DNA from: Kuschelorhynchus macadamiae
Lineage: Eukaryota; Arthropoda; Insecta; Coleoptera; Curculionidae
DNA: 64,000 bases
Direction of reading: 5' to 3'
NCBI GenBank assembly: GCA_030620095.1
Contig: JAUTXW010002103.1
Span: 620,001 to 684,000 of the forward strand
Part shown: positions 1-10,850 of the stretch, in pieces
How the letters are laid out: each line of letters opens with the position of its first letter
How positions within the stretch are numbered: the stretch's first letter is position 1
The notes under the pieces: model-generated
Told to the model about the DNA's origin: nothing
Databases searched by the model: none
The model's input: only the letters and a program-made list of their open reading frames with translations
Program-made: the position numbers and the translations under genes

Positions 1-1495
1 CAAACTTTCCGAAATTTAACGATTGTTATATTCCCTATAATTTCTGAGATCGCTGTCCCTAGAGGCGTGTTCGAAAAAGCATAGGAAAGTTGTCTCCGTA
101 AACCTCAGGTAGAGGAGTAGATCCGTTAACTGGACAGATCCACCTAGCAATATAGGTTTTGTTACAAAATCCTTGTTTTCGTATATACCCGCAATTTTGT
201 TCAATCTCATAAGATTGTTATGTCATACACTTACTGGACACCCTGTATTATAATAAATTTTCAAAAGCTTTCATTTTTCCTATATGTTCTTAATGAGATA
301 AAATGCAAAACATTAAAGGCTTATTCCAATCGTTTCTATTGAAACTAATCTCTTAGATAAAGAACATACAGACACTATGCAGAAGAGGAAATGTTCACTG
401 ATAAATTCTACACTTGATTGACGTTTTTTTAAATATCCGACAATTCCGAAAATTCCATACCATATGTCTGCTGGGATTTTGATAGATGCTTTTTTCAATT
501 TTAAGATTTAAGATATTTTATCTGTAAATTAGTACATGAATTATATGAGATGTCTCTCTTAGCAATGTGGTGCGCCATTCTATCCAACACGAAAAAATAT
601 TTATTTTGATAACTGATTGTGTGTGATATGTATTAACTAAAGTGCTGATTAAGGCAATTTTAAATAGGTTATTTCAAAAACATACATCACGTTTCTAAAA
701 ATGAGGTGAAAAGTTTATATGAAGATATTTGAATCCAACTCGGCAGACGATGAACGATAATTAGTGTCTATAAGTGAACGTAATACATTTTAGAAAATTA
801 GACAGGATGTCACTTTAATCGAGGCTGTAGCGACACTGGCCTTGTTTGGTACTTGTATCGGACTTCCTGCTTTATTTTACAACTCTTATGTTCTTTAGAC
901 TTTTTTGATACCCTGGACCGTTTTCAAGTAATTCAGCAAAATGTGTTTAAAAACATTGACAGTTTCGATGGTTTCTTCTCTCAGGTAGTAACTGATGATA
1001 AAATCATCAAAACTGTCAGGTTTTTAAAAACACTTTTTCGCGACCACTTATAAAACCGGCCTCTTTTAACTGGGCTAGAAAGTGCTTTATAAAGTGCGGG
1101 ACACGAAAGAAAACCGGGCGGAGTAAATCGGTTTAGGAAGGTCGGCCAAGAAGTCTCTTTAAACCAGTGGTGTCCCGTCGTTCTTTAAATAATATGGCAC
1201 TCCTTTTTGACTATACGCACTTCAGATAATTAAAAAAATGTAACTATGCTTAATGAACCTGTATCTATATTTCTCTGTTTTCTTTCGTGTACCGCACTTC
1301 TATATCTCTTTTGTGTTTCAAAAACGGCGAACTTTCGAATTTTAAAATGATTTAATTTTGATTTTCCTTGATCGATTTACCTATAAATATATTTTTTCTT
1401 GAGTGCTGTCATTAACGGTTCCTGCCTACGTCCACTATTATTGGACCACCCAGCATAAGTGATACACTATTTACAAGTCCAGATTTTACAAGGAC
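1..1495. other. no gene recognised; AT-rich intergenic or intronic DNA
   Basis: No convincing coding segment. Short open frames here start at non-ATG codons and show no known motif. A TACTGGACACCCTGTA stretch (about 230-246) is the inverse of the ACAGGGTGTCC-type motif found at several repeat edges in this window. An imperfect hairpin pairs about 945-975 with about 1000-1031 (arms around GACAGTTT and AAACTGTC). Confidence 0.5.
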
Positions 1496-2244
1496 AGCCA
1501 GCATCAGACCCAGTGAACGAGATTTATTAAAATTTTAATTTATGTAGTTCTATGTTGGGTTACTCGGGTATGCCAAAAGTGGCCGTCTGTCTCCGTTTGT
1601 CATATTACTTTATACAGGGGCCGTCATTGCGAAGTACTATACAGGGCATTTCCTAATTGCGTGCTGATGTTAAAGGGGATGTTTTTATGTCCTAAAAGTC
1701 TTAACTTTTGAGATACAGGATTATAAAGTTTAAAAAGAAAACATTTTTTTTATCCCAATTCTAATGCTATTGTAGATAACTGCATGAAAATTGATACACG
1801 TCTTCTATGCATTAAGGAACATCCGTATTTACCCAGGTTAATTACATATGCACCCCACTGGTAGAAATTTCAAAAATTGATTGTTAATAAAAAATGCCCT
1901 TTTATGCATAAAAGACGTGTATCAAATTTCACAGTTATTTATCTATATTAGCATCAGAATTAGGATTCAAAAAAAAATGTTTTTTTAAAACCCTGTATCT
2001 CCAAAGTTAAGACTTTTAGGTTCATATTAAACTTTTTTCTTAAAAAGGTCCAAGAATCACCCCCCTTTAACATTAGAACGAAATTAGGAAACGCCCTGTA
2101 TAGTACTTCACAATGACGGCCCCTGTATAACGTAATATGACAAACGGAGACAAACGGTCACTTTTGGCCTACCCGAATAGCCCAAAGTTGAACTGCATAA
2201 GTTAAAATTTTGATAAATCTTGTTCACTGGAATCAGTGCTGGCT
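1496..2244. mobile_element. foldback-type non-autonomous element (long inverted repeat)
   Basis: Two arms of roughly 330 bp form an imperfect inverted repeat: about 1496-1822 pairs with about 1905-2244. The left arm opens AGCCAGCATCAG and the right arm ends CTGATTCC...TGCTGGCT in mirror form. The arms share blocks such as GTCTCCGTTTGTCATATTA and GGGGCCGTCATTG at mirrored positions. The roughly 80-bp centre is not repeated. No coding potential was seen. I could not identify a clear target duplication, so the superfamily is unassigned; a MITE or foldback element are both possible. Confidence 0.75.
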
Positions 2245-2428
2245 CCCCTACTATAACTACAACATTGATGTGTTAATTTTGGAAAAATATGAGTTCTGTA
2301 GTTTTTCAAATATTAATTGCAATGTTGTCAAAAAATAACAACCGGTATTGAACAGAAAATTAATTATTTTGAAGCAGTTTATTGACAGCTACTTTACGAA
2401 CAATTTTACAAAATATATAAAAAAAAAA

Positions 2429-3495
2429 CTAAGCCATTTTTGAGGTTGACGGCTGTGATTCTAATGGTTCGATTCCTTCTAAATCGTTGTCTTCCTCTGA
2501 AAATGATGAGGTTTTATCGTCAGTACTTGAAGATCCCAGTGTGATAACTAAATCATCAATGACCGTTTCAATTTTGCCATCTACTTCCCAGTATTTATCT
2601 TTAATAGAACGAACATGATTCATGATTTCCAATTTTCAGCCGATATTGAGTCAATCGCTTCTAATGTTATTTTATTTAAATCTTTAATTGAAAGTTCACC
2701 GCTGTTGTGCTCTCGAATACATTTTTTTACTCCTGCCCACGCAAGTTCAATAGGGTTGAGGTCGCACATGTATGGAGGCAGCCTTAAAGGTGTATGACCG
2801 AGGTTAGGTAAAAGACCGTCAATTTTATACTTTTTTTCTCTAGGCTTGTTGGCTTCATATAATTGATATTTTCCCCATGTTGGATCACATACAAGATTGT
2901 TCGATTTAAGCCACGATATCATATGAGCTTTTGTAAAGTATTTAGCTGGCAATATCTTCTACGTGAGAATGATAAGACGCATTATCCATTACCACGACTG
3001 ATTTGGGAGGAATGTCAGGTAGAAACTTGTCGAGCAACCACTTTTCAAAATTATCTCTATTCATCTGTCCATGATAGTCTCCAGTTGTTGAAAAACTAAA
3101 GCAGCACCCGGAACAAATCCGGCTTCTGAACCAACATCAACTATAATAAAGCGACTACTAGAGCAGATTCCCTGTAACACTTTCCCTTTGCCAGTATTTG
3201 TTCACTGTCATATCATTATCTACCCAGGTACTATATTGCCTTACAGTTGATAGATATTTCACCCGCCAGTGAAAAATATGTGGTCTCTCAATGAGCAATT
3301 TTCGTTTATTTTGGCCCTTACGCCAAACATAACCTTTTGATCGTAAAAGCCGATTGAAGGTTTTATATCCGTTTTATAAATCTATTTTGTTCTTTAAAGC
3401 ACGAACTAAGGGTTTGCAGGTCGGAACCTTCTTCAAGTTTATATAAAAATCCTCTATTGTTCGTCGAATTACTTGAAAATCACCATCGTCAATTT
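2429..3495 (-). pseudogene. decayed Sailor-like (DD~80E) Tc1/mariner-group transposase
   Basis: Read on the minus strand, the segment follows the layout of the intact transposase at 6881-8230. It has an N-terminal part with a GYVWRKGQNKRKLL-like stretch (near 3320-3360), then PPKSVVVMDNASYHS (second catalytic Asp, near 2970-3000), then LRLPPYMCDLNPIELAW carrying the catalytic Glu (near 2740-2790). An acidic, Ser-rich tail follows, ending at 2429. About 79 residues separate Asp and Glu once one frameshift near 2950 is allowed for. The part around the first catalytic Asp is scrambled by stops and frameshifts near 3100-3200. It is a clearly older member than the two copies further on, and no terminal repeats were recognised. 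Confidence 0.75.
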
Positions 3496-4774
3496 TATCT
3501 TTGTATGATAATATATATAATATGATAATAAATTAATTTTTTTGATATTTTTAAAACTAAAAAGGTGGCAGCCTGTCACATGTCTCTTGTGTTACCCGAT
3601 GTTGGTAACTTTGGCTGTAAAATCAATACCTGTATTTTTAAAAATAATAAAGTTGAAGAGAAAATTAAAAAACCGTTTGGAGAAGATTTGGTACTCCTTA
3701 AAACTTTTAAATTTAAATTCTTTTTTATGCTACAGTTTGTTGAAACATATGTACATGATCTTTAGGATTGCTAGGTGTTTAACTGACCATGCCACATTTT
3801 TTTCACATCCTGTATATTTTTTGGGTAGTGCAGACCGTGCACATTATAAAAAAAAAGACTTAAGGGCCATCTAACAAGAAAATTTTACATCAAATGGCTA
3901 ATAAAAAGTTACAGCTTATAATGTAGAAAAATTAACTTTTTTGACAAAAAAGTCACAAAAAATATTAAAATTTTTAAAAAAAGTTTGAAATTGTTTTTTA
4001 CAATTTCACCAAGGATTACGCTAATCTAACAATTAGAACTAAAAAATTGTTTTTGTAGATTTTCGGAAAAAATAAAAAATTGAAAAATTTGCAGTCTTGC
4101 TGTATAAATATCGTTTTAGCTTAGGTAATTTTTACGCATAACATCGGTTATATGTAATAAAATTTGCAAGATATAGCTGAAAACCGCACCTCGGTATCTC
4201 GTCTTGTTTTAAAAATATTGGAACTTAAATTTTACCAAAAAATGTAGGTGAACTGTTTATATAGACATCCGTCCCAATTGGGCACTATCTATGGAAATCA
4301 TAGCCGCTAGACTGTAAGTTGATAACTTGACTTGACAGTAAGCTTCAGACCCAGTTGACATCTGTCAATTTATGTATATCCAAAATACTGTGTAGTACGC
4401 AAAATCCTAAATAGATACCTTTTAAATATTTTAAATTTTGAACTAAAAATTAGCTTTGATAACAAACTGTCTAAATATTTACTGTTATAGAAAACACAAC
4501 AGAGTATGTTAAGCCATTTTAGTCAGCCCTTAGCCTTAGCTTAACTAAAACAAGAATGAGTTCAGACGTGACAAGGAAAATAAGATGAAAAGTTTAAATT
4601 CACTTTACCATGATAAAACCACATTATACGACACACAATTTGGCTAGATAGTAGATATGATTATTATTCCGTAGTCGACATTGCAAATAATAAAGCCATT
4701 TTATTAAATGTAGGTTGAATACTCAATTACTTCAGACAGTAACATTGTCAAGATAATGTAATTTTTGACTTGTC
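3496..4774. other. no gene recognised; AT-rich DNA
   Basis: Rich in A and T runs and without a defensible reading frame. A CATCCTGTATA motif near 3805 resembles the inverse of the ACAGGGTG repeat-edge motif seen elsewhere. Confidence 0.5.
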
Positions 4775-5612
4775 AGTGTTATTATCAACTGGTAAAATTT
4801 TGGTACGAATGGAAGCTGGTGGAACAAAATGACGGCTTAATAAAATATTTGAAAAGTCATCCTGAAAAAACTACTTAATGGATTGATTTCAAATTGTGTG
4901 CCATAACTAATTGTGATATAGAGATGAACTAGTACAATTGTGGTGCTAATTCAAGGTTGCCTCACAAAATGGTGGTCAAATAAAAAGTTTGTAATCGTGA
5001 AAAAATCACCCTCTCATGTTTTACATATATTCACGTTTTAACGACCTTATTTGCAAAAATATAGGTTTTGTCAATTCCGTCGGTCCGTCTGTCGGTCTGT
5101 CTATCGGCCTGTCCGTCTGTATATTAGTTTACGGCATAGTTAAAAACTACTTACCTGATTTACTTCAAATTTTAGTAAAAATTAAGGATCATATGGGAAT
5201 GACCTGATAATATTTTGGGAAATATCCAATATGAAAAGTTAAAAAAATTATTACTAAAATACATGATATACGGATAAACTGGTACGAATTCAACATGACG
5301 TAACAAAATGAGGGCGTGTGTCAATGCAAAAATTAGGTACTTATTGAAAGTTATGCTCAAAAATCAAGTATAGCATAGATAAAAAAATAACTGGTGAAAT
5401 ATTGGTTGGAATCTAATAAGATGGAACAAAATAGCGTCCAATAAAAATGTTAGAAAAGACTGTGTATATCTGTGTCACGTGTTACTAAATGACTATATAC
5501 TGAACTAAATTGGATCACACTTTACTATCCCTGATAAAACGAAATATTGATAACGAGGGAAGTTCCAGGCAAAGTTCAGGAAGTTCCAGGCAAAGGAAAT
5601 TTACCGATTTTA
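4775..5612 (+). repeat. GGCGG-rich dispersed repeat, block 1
   Basis: Same family as the larger block at 29930-31690. It shares the phrases ATTGATTTCAAATTGTGTGC, TCACCCTCTC followed by TTCACGTTTTA, TCAATTCCGTCGG followed by a short GTCTGTCGGTCTGTC run, and AAGGATCATATGGGAATGACC. The 3' edge is an AACGAGGGAAGTTCC stretch followed by TTTACCGATTTT, as in block 2. Non-coding; the short frames across it do not resemble proteins. Confidence 0.7.
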
Positions 5613-6299
5613 TTTTATATATCTAGAAAGAATATCTAAAAAATACCGAATCAACATCTGACGCTTGGTGGTTGTGGAGATGATATGACTGAAGGTAGAG
5701 AGATGAACAAATCCCCACCAAAACCAAAAATTCACTTGATCGAGAGAGACTGTAGTACAATAAACTCTAAAGCAGCCATACAGGCTACAGTTGCAATATC
5801 GTAAACTTAGGCGTCTTTCCCGTTTTCTGGATACCATTTAAGTCAATCACTTGTTCACAACAATAACCAATTTAAAATGTAACGCACAAAATAACAACAA
5901 TACAATTTTCACCACTATATTTCGCCCACTCACTTCAACCACTTGCTTTTATCGCATTTTCGTATAATACTACTAACATGCTTTAACATTCTTATATCGT
6001 CAAGACCTGTAACTACATACATACGTTTAACACATTTTTCTCCACTTCAAAAACAGATTTAACAATAAATCGACACTTAGTTTATTTTCTGGATCCGTAC
6101 ATAACACTTTCTGGATCATATTAACAAAAAATTCCCAGAGGCGTACATACTAACACTGTCTCCATTTACAGCTATGTGTCAATTTAGAAACCAATGTTTT
6201 GTTTTAAAACGATTACACGTACACCTCCGTGTTTGCCAGATTTGACACCTTAACACTTTATTAATTGTTAGAATAACTTCAAATGTTTGTAATTTTTAC
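5613..6299. other. no gene recognised
   Basis: AT-rich sequence with no open frame resembling a protein and no repeat structure that I could define. Confidence 0.5.
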
Positions 6300-6673
6300 A
6301 GGGTGGGCAAATAAGTGTACAAGGTACAGGGTTATTGGTTATAAATGTCACCCCCCTGTAACATCTTTATTTTTAAAGATAGAAAGCTCATTTTTTTACT
6401 GAATTGTAGGGAATCGTCTAAATTTTTTTATTGACAGTATAAATATGATACAGGGTGTTTTACAAAGACGCACCGAATCAAACTTATATTTTTTTAAATG
6501 GAACACCTTGTATATTATCGAAACTGTAGATTCTACTCGTAAAACTAATAATTTTGTGTATTTAAAATTTTCTCGTATCTTCAACTGTTTTCGAGATAAT
6601 GGCAGTTGAAAAATGAAAATTTGATACTTCAAAGTGCTGTCAAACTTGAAAGGATCAAATTAGAGTAAAACGG
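6300..6673. repeat. ACAGGGTG-edged dispersed repeat, interrupted by Sailor copy 1
   Basis: Contains ACAGGGTGGGCAAAT (about 6299) and ACAGGGTGTTTTACAAAG (about 6451), the sort of boundary motif repeated elsewhere in the window. The Sailor element at 6676 lies directly downstream, and sequence of similar character resumes after 8502, so Sailor probably inserted into an older repeat. The repeat's own ends are not defined. Confidence 0.4.
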
Positions 6674-6675
6674 TA

Positions 6676-6708
6676 TAGTTGGCGCATTACCTTTCTGGAA
6701 TGACGTCA
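6676..6708 (+). repeat. left terminal inverted repeat of Sailor copy 1
   Basis: 33 bp, an exact reverse complement of 8468-8500. It ends in TGACGTCA, which is itself an 8-bp palindrome. Confidence 0.93.
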
Positions 6709-6880
6709 TTTTTGGTTATTTTTGTTTGATTTATGTTAACTGACAGTGACAAAAACATTTTGAAAAAACTCATTGTCGTTTCTTTACATCAGTCAATGCC
6801 GGCTTTGGTTATGTGTCTTTCAGAATATATTCGTCAAAATTGACATTGATTTGTTGTGATTCTTTTTAAACTTTTGCAAG

Positions 6881-8230
6881 ATGCCGCGAAGATATAATCA
6901 GCAATCACAGCTAATAGTTTTGAATATCTTGGCTTTTTTTCAATTGGAAAAAGAGCAAGCTAAAAATGGAATTCTTCCGCAAACTGATAATATAATTGAA
7001 CGAGCTTCAAATGCAACAAAACTTAGCCATACAACAATCATAAATATTAAGAAAAGAGGAATAACGAGCGATGAATCCTTTACCTCCAGAATGTCTCAAA
7101 AGCAAAAAGAGGTAAAAACAAAAATTACAGATTACTTAAAGAACAAAATAAGAGATACGATCTACTGCATGTATGCGAAAAATGAATATGTTACAATGCA
7201 GACTTTGCTTAAAAAACTAAAAGAGATAAATGAATATTTTAATTTTTCCATCACCTCGCTAAGAAAATACGTAAAAAGTATTGGTTTTAAGTGGAAGAAA
7301 TCAAATAATAGAAAATACCTGATGGATTTGCCCCACATCGTCCACAAGAGAATCAATTTCTTGAGGGAATATGTCAAAAATCAAAATCTAGGACAAGATG
7401 CTTATACCACCGTATTTATTGATGAGACTTGGATTCTTAGTAAAGGTTCGTTTAGAAACAGCTGGCAGGATAACACTATGTCTACAAGTTCTAAAAAAGC
7501 TAGTGAAGGTCTTCGATATATTGTAGTTCACGCTGGATCAAAGGAAGGATTTATTAAGGGGGCCAGTTTAATATTTAAAAGTGGACTAAAAAGCGGAGAT
7601 TATCATGACAATATGAACAAGCAAAATTTTGAAAATTGGTTTAAAAATCAGCTGGTACCAAATCTTCCTCCAAAAAGTTTGATAGTGATGGACAACGCAA
7701 GCTATCATTCCGGCCTTTTAGAGGATATTCCAAGAAAATCATGGACAAAGCAGAGATTGATTGGATGGTTAAAAGAAAAGAACATTGACTTCCCAGAGAG
7801 GGCCATGAAGGATGAAATATGGAGCATTGTAGAAAAAAATTGTAACATTGAAAAAACATTCTACCTTGACGAATATGTGAAACCTTTGGGCCACAAAATA
7901 CTAAGACTTCCTCCATACCATTGTCAATTTAATGCTATTGAAATGGTATGGTCTGAGTGTAAGAGGAAATACGACCAATACATTGCTAGTCTGAAGGGGA
8001 CACCATCGGAAGTTTTGGCCATGTGGGAAAAAGCGATAAATGAAGTATCTTCAGAGCATTGGAAAAATTATGTCAGCCACACAGAAAGGGTAATCCAAGA
8101 AGCTTGGAAGACAATACAGATATGTGATGCTACAGACATTGCGCCACTTGTAATTAGTACCGACGAAGACAGCAGTGACGATGAAGAATTTAGTTCTGAT
8201 TCTGAAGACAGTGAAGAGGAAGGAGTATAA
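6881..8230 (+). CDS. Sailor-type DDE transposase, intact
   Basis: 449 residues. The enzyme should cut and rejoin transposon ends in the nucleus. An N-terminal helix-turn-helix-like region (about residues 8-60) and a basic stretch with SIGFKWKKSNNRK (about 133-145) precede the catalytic domain. D181 lies in VFIDETW, D271 in SLIVMDNASYH and E354 in QFNAIEMVW, preceded by LRLPPYHC. Exactly 82 residues separate D271 and E354, against 34 in Tc1 and mariner. The C-terminus is acidic and Ser-rich (about 425-447), as in the older relative at 2429-3495. The ATG at 6881 is the first in frame, 172 bp inside the left terminal repeat, and the second copy keeps the same start. No stop or frameshift; all three catalytic residues are present. 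Confidence 0.93.
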   Translation: MPRRYNQQSQLIVLNILAFFQLEKEQAKNGILPQTDNIIERASNATKLSHTTIINIKKRGITSDESFTSRMSQKQKEVKTKITDYLKNKIRDTIYCMYAKNEYVTMQTLLKKLKEINEYFNFSITSLRKYVKSIGFKWKKSNNRKYLMDLPHIVHKRINFLREYVKNQNLGQDAYTTVFIDETWILSKGSFRNSWQDNTMSTSSKKASEGLRYIVVHAGSKEGFIKGASLIFKSGLKSGDYHDNMNKQNFENWFKNQLVPNLPPKSLIVMDNASYHSGLLEDIPRKSWTKQRLIGWLKEKNIDFPERAMKDEIWSIVEKNCNIEKTFYLDEYVKPLGHKILRLPPYHCQFNAIEMVWSECKRKYDQYIASLKGTPSEVLAMWEKAINEVSSEHWKNYVSHTERVIQEAWKTIQICDATDIAPLVISTDEDSSDDEEFSSDSEDSEEEGV

Positions 8231-8467
8231 TAGTTATTTTTGTATTAAGTGTTCAAAATGAGGGTTTTTTTATGGCAATGAGAGTGTTAATTTTTTGCCA
8301 GCCATTTTCGACAAGTTGCAGCGCTTTCTGTACAGAAAATGCCAATTTTAAATTCGCTTTAGCCAGTGCTGAACGCACCCCTCCTATCTACATCACTGCA
8401 TACGTTTAGGTTAGGAATCATCGCTGAAATATAAATAATATAAGAAATACGTTATTTGAAACCAGCG

Positions 8468-8500
8468 TGACGTCATTCCAGAAAGGTAATGCGCCAACTA
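8468..8500 (-). repeat. right terminal inverted repeat of Sailor copy 1
   Basis: 33 bp, an exact mirror of 6676-6708, followed by the TA target site. Confidence 0.93.
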
Positions 8501-8502
8501 TA

Positions 8503-9198
8503 TGCACTTTCTTATCTTAGTTTTTGAAACATGAGAATATCAATTTTTGACACTTCCAGAAAAAATCTTTAATTTCACAATACTCTTGAAACTAGTATCA
8601 CTGGCTTTTTACCAACCAACTTTGTCTTATAATTGCAACAGCAAATTAGTTAAAGATGATTTAAAATGACGCTCACTTTTCTATCTTAACTTTTCAAAAG
8701 CTATCGTTACTCTGGGCAGATAGTAGCTTATTATAAGTAATTTCAGACCATGTTACCTTGTTTGTTTAAAGAGATACAAAAAAATTAATGTAGTAGAATT
8801 ATGAGGATTTTTATATGTTTTACAAATAACTGAAATTGAAAACAGAGAATTCAAACCTCGCATTGTGGAGTTATGAAAACAGTAATCAAATCCACTGATC
8901 CTCAGATACAGTTGTTAAAAGTTTATTTTTAAAAATTAGAGATATATCTCATATATATATTATATATATATTTTATAAAACAAAAATATATAAATATATA
9001 TGACAATAACAGTAACTTTTACGCTGCCTACGACAATATTTAATAAAAGCTAAAATTGAATTGTATGTTCCACATGCCCCCCATTTTCCTCAATGCATTT
9101 CCTATAAATCAGAAGAGAATAAGAGAGTAACCGCTATTTTGATTTTAAAAAAGTGGGGTTTCTCAGAATTCCGCTCTATAACAACAACAAAAAATATA

Positions 9199-9256
<58 letters not shown>

Positions 9257-9589
9257 ATTTTTGTAAATACTTTTTGTCCTACATGGAAAAATAGAAGGAT
9301 GGGGGTATTACTATTTTTGTAAAAAACATATGTAGCTTCACAGTGGCTGAACGGATTTCAACAAACTTGGTATTGTTAAAAGAAGCTTTTCTTGGGCAAC
9401 AAAAACCTACATTATTTGTGGTGATTGTGATTTGTTATGTCTTCACTAGAGGGAATTTTTCGACATTACGACAGAAATCGAATCCAAAATTAATTCAGAA
9501 TTTAAATCTATTGGTATATCTATTAATGTTTGTTGTGGCATCCTGGAAGCAACCTCCTTATTGGATCATATTTTTTTGATTGACCACTA
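8503..9589. other. no gene recognised; includes AT-rich tracts
   Basis: AT-rich DNA with (AT)-rich patches around 8950-9000. The only open frame near 9061-9294 is produced by the (TA)n tract and encodes a Tyr-Ile repeat, so it is not a gene. Confidence 0.5.
9193..9253. repeat. (TA)n microsatellite
   Basis: About 60 bp of alternating T and A with a single G interruption near 9204. Confidence 0.9.
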
Positions 9590-9990
9590 AATAGCAACGT
9601 GTTTCGAGATTTTTGGTCAATACATTACCCATTTTGTTAGAAAATATGCCATTGGAAATGAGGCAAAATTGGTTTTTGCAACTGAACTCTTATCCAGCAC
9701 ATTTTATTATAAATGTGCGAGAACTTCTAAATGCAGTATTTCACCAGCGGTGGACGGGAAGAAGAAGTATGTTTCCATGGCCACCCAGATCCCCAAACTT
9801 AACCTGTTTGGATTTCTATTTATGGGGGGATTAAAGGACATCGTATTTCAAACTCAACGTACAACTAAGCAAGACATGGAAAACAGGATTCGGAATGCAA
9901 TGCGCAACCTATCAAGAGCCGAAACTGAAGCTGCCGGTTTTCCACTCAAGAGTGGCTCTAGCAATGCTTAGAAGATGGGCAGCAATTTCA
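9590..9990 (+). pseudogene. C-terminal fragment of a Tc1/mariner-like transposase
   Basis: The frame gives LPILLENMPLEMRQNWFLQL followed by NSYPAHFIINVRELLN, then WPPRSPNLTCLDFYLWG, then a frameshift near 9825 into LKDIVFQTQRTTKQDMENRI. This is the common insect arrangement of QQDGAPAH...NVR...WPPRSPDLTPLDFFLWG...LK found around the second catalytic Asp and the third catalytic residue. Here the Asp of QQDGAP has become NSYPAH, so the site is dead. Only the C-terminal third is present. The split transposase at 59406-60338 has the same architecture and may be a relative. Confidence 0.7.
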
Positions 9991-10616
9991 GCATTTAAAG
10001 AGGCATTGAAAACCTTTTTATCCAGATCAGTCTTTTTCAGAGCCACAATTTACATAAGAAAGAACATTTCGTAAAAATATGAAGATATGTTTTCAAAAAA
10101 CTTATCATCCATAGAATTTTCTCATTAAATCTTCTTTTACTTATATTTTAGGTTAGTTTTGAAGTTACAGATATATATTTACAAAAACATTTGAACAGCC
10201 CCCACCACTTTATTTTTAGAGATAGCGAACATCTTACAAACCTAAAAATAATTTCCGGGGTTTTCTTTTGGCCTAACTTTAGTTATAAACTTTTTTACCG
10301 AAAATATTACATTTTATATAATATGTTATTCTCCTATTGGTTCCTTGTTTTGAGTTTTCGACACTTCATATAGTACTGAGATTAATCAATTGTTTTTATA
10401 AAAAAAAATGTGGGACATAGGATAGGTTCGTATTGAAAGTGGTAACCTATGTGCGAATAAATGGATTTGGGCTTCTTTGGTTTGGCCTATGTCTTTATAG
10501 AGATATCATGCATACAATTTTAATATTCAAATGGGTATTCGACTCTTATAATTACTAAATTGTATTTCGTTTCTGTAAAAATTCCTCACTATCTCAAATG
10601 CAGTGGACTGTATTCT
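9991..10616. other. no gene recognised
   Basis: AT-rich sequence; no protein-like frame or defined repeat. Confidence 0.5.
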
Positions 10617-10850
10617 GCTATTCCTGTTATTCTCAACTCATTGGAGATACTCCGTTCTAATTCCTATTCACAAACCTAAAAGGACTTGCATTTTAACTAA
10701 AAACCCATACCATTATCTAACCATCTAAGCAAACTTCTAGAAAGAATGGTCAACAATAGATTAACCTGGTATTTAGAAAAACCCAATTTCTTATTAGAAA
10801 AAGAACTGTATTTCAGTTAGAACAAATGAATTTAAAAGTTGAAGTAGTTT
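10617..10850 (+). pseudogene. LINE reverse-transcriptase fragment
   Basis: With frameshifts allowed, the plus strand reads YSVLIPIHKPKR, then a YRPI-like position, then KLLERMVNNRLTWYLEKPN. These match the segment between the fingers and palm of Jockey/CR1-type reverse transcriptases (WK.A.I.PI.KP...YRPISLLS...SK..E....RL...L). Several stops interrupt it. No catalytic motif is preserved and both ends are lost. Confidence 0.55.

Larger units (their letters stand above)
6676..8500 (+). mobile_element. complete Sailor-type (DD82E) IS630-Tc1-mariner transposon, copy 1
   Basis: 1825-bp element bounded by TA dinucleotides (6674-6675 and 8501-8502), the target duplication expected for this superfamily. 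The terminal inverted repeats are 33 bp and perfectly matched (6676-6708 and 8468-8500), starting TAGTTGGCGCATTACCTTTC. It carries one uninterrupted transposase gene. Family assignment rests on the 82-residue gap between the second Asp and the Glu of the transposase, the defining feature of the Sailor group. Intact ends plus an intact gene make this a candidate autonomous copy. Confidence 0.93.

Noticed and set aside
853..1053. 66-codon open frame
   Set aside because: Starts at TTG, matches nothing recognised and overlaps an imperfect hairpin.
2460..2475. GGTTCGATTCC, a match to the tRNA/SINE B box
   Set aside because: No A box at the right distance and no cloverleaf; it lies in the C-terminal coding part of the decayed transposase.
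5016..5207. Frame with SVGPSVGLSIGLSV repeats
   Set aside because: Arises from the GTCGGTCTGTC run of the GGCGG repeat; not conserved as a frame in the other blocks.
7162..7377. Minus-strand frames inside the Sailor transposase (also 7641-7916, 53247-53462, 53726-54001)
   Set aside because: Shadows of the transposase on the other strand; conserved between copies only because the DNA is.
9061..9294. Open frame with a long Tyr-Ile repeat
   Set aside because: Produced by the (TA)n tract.
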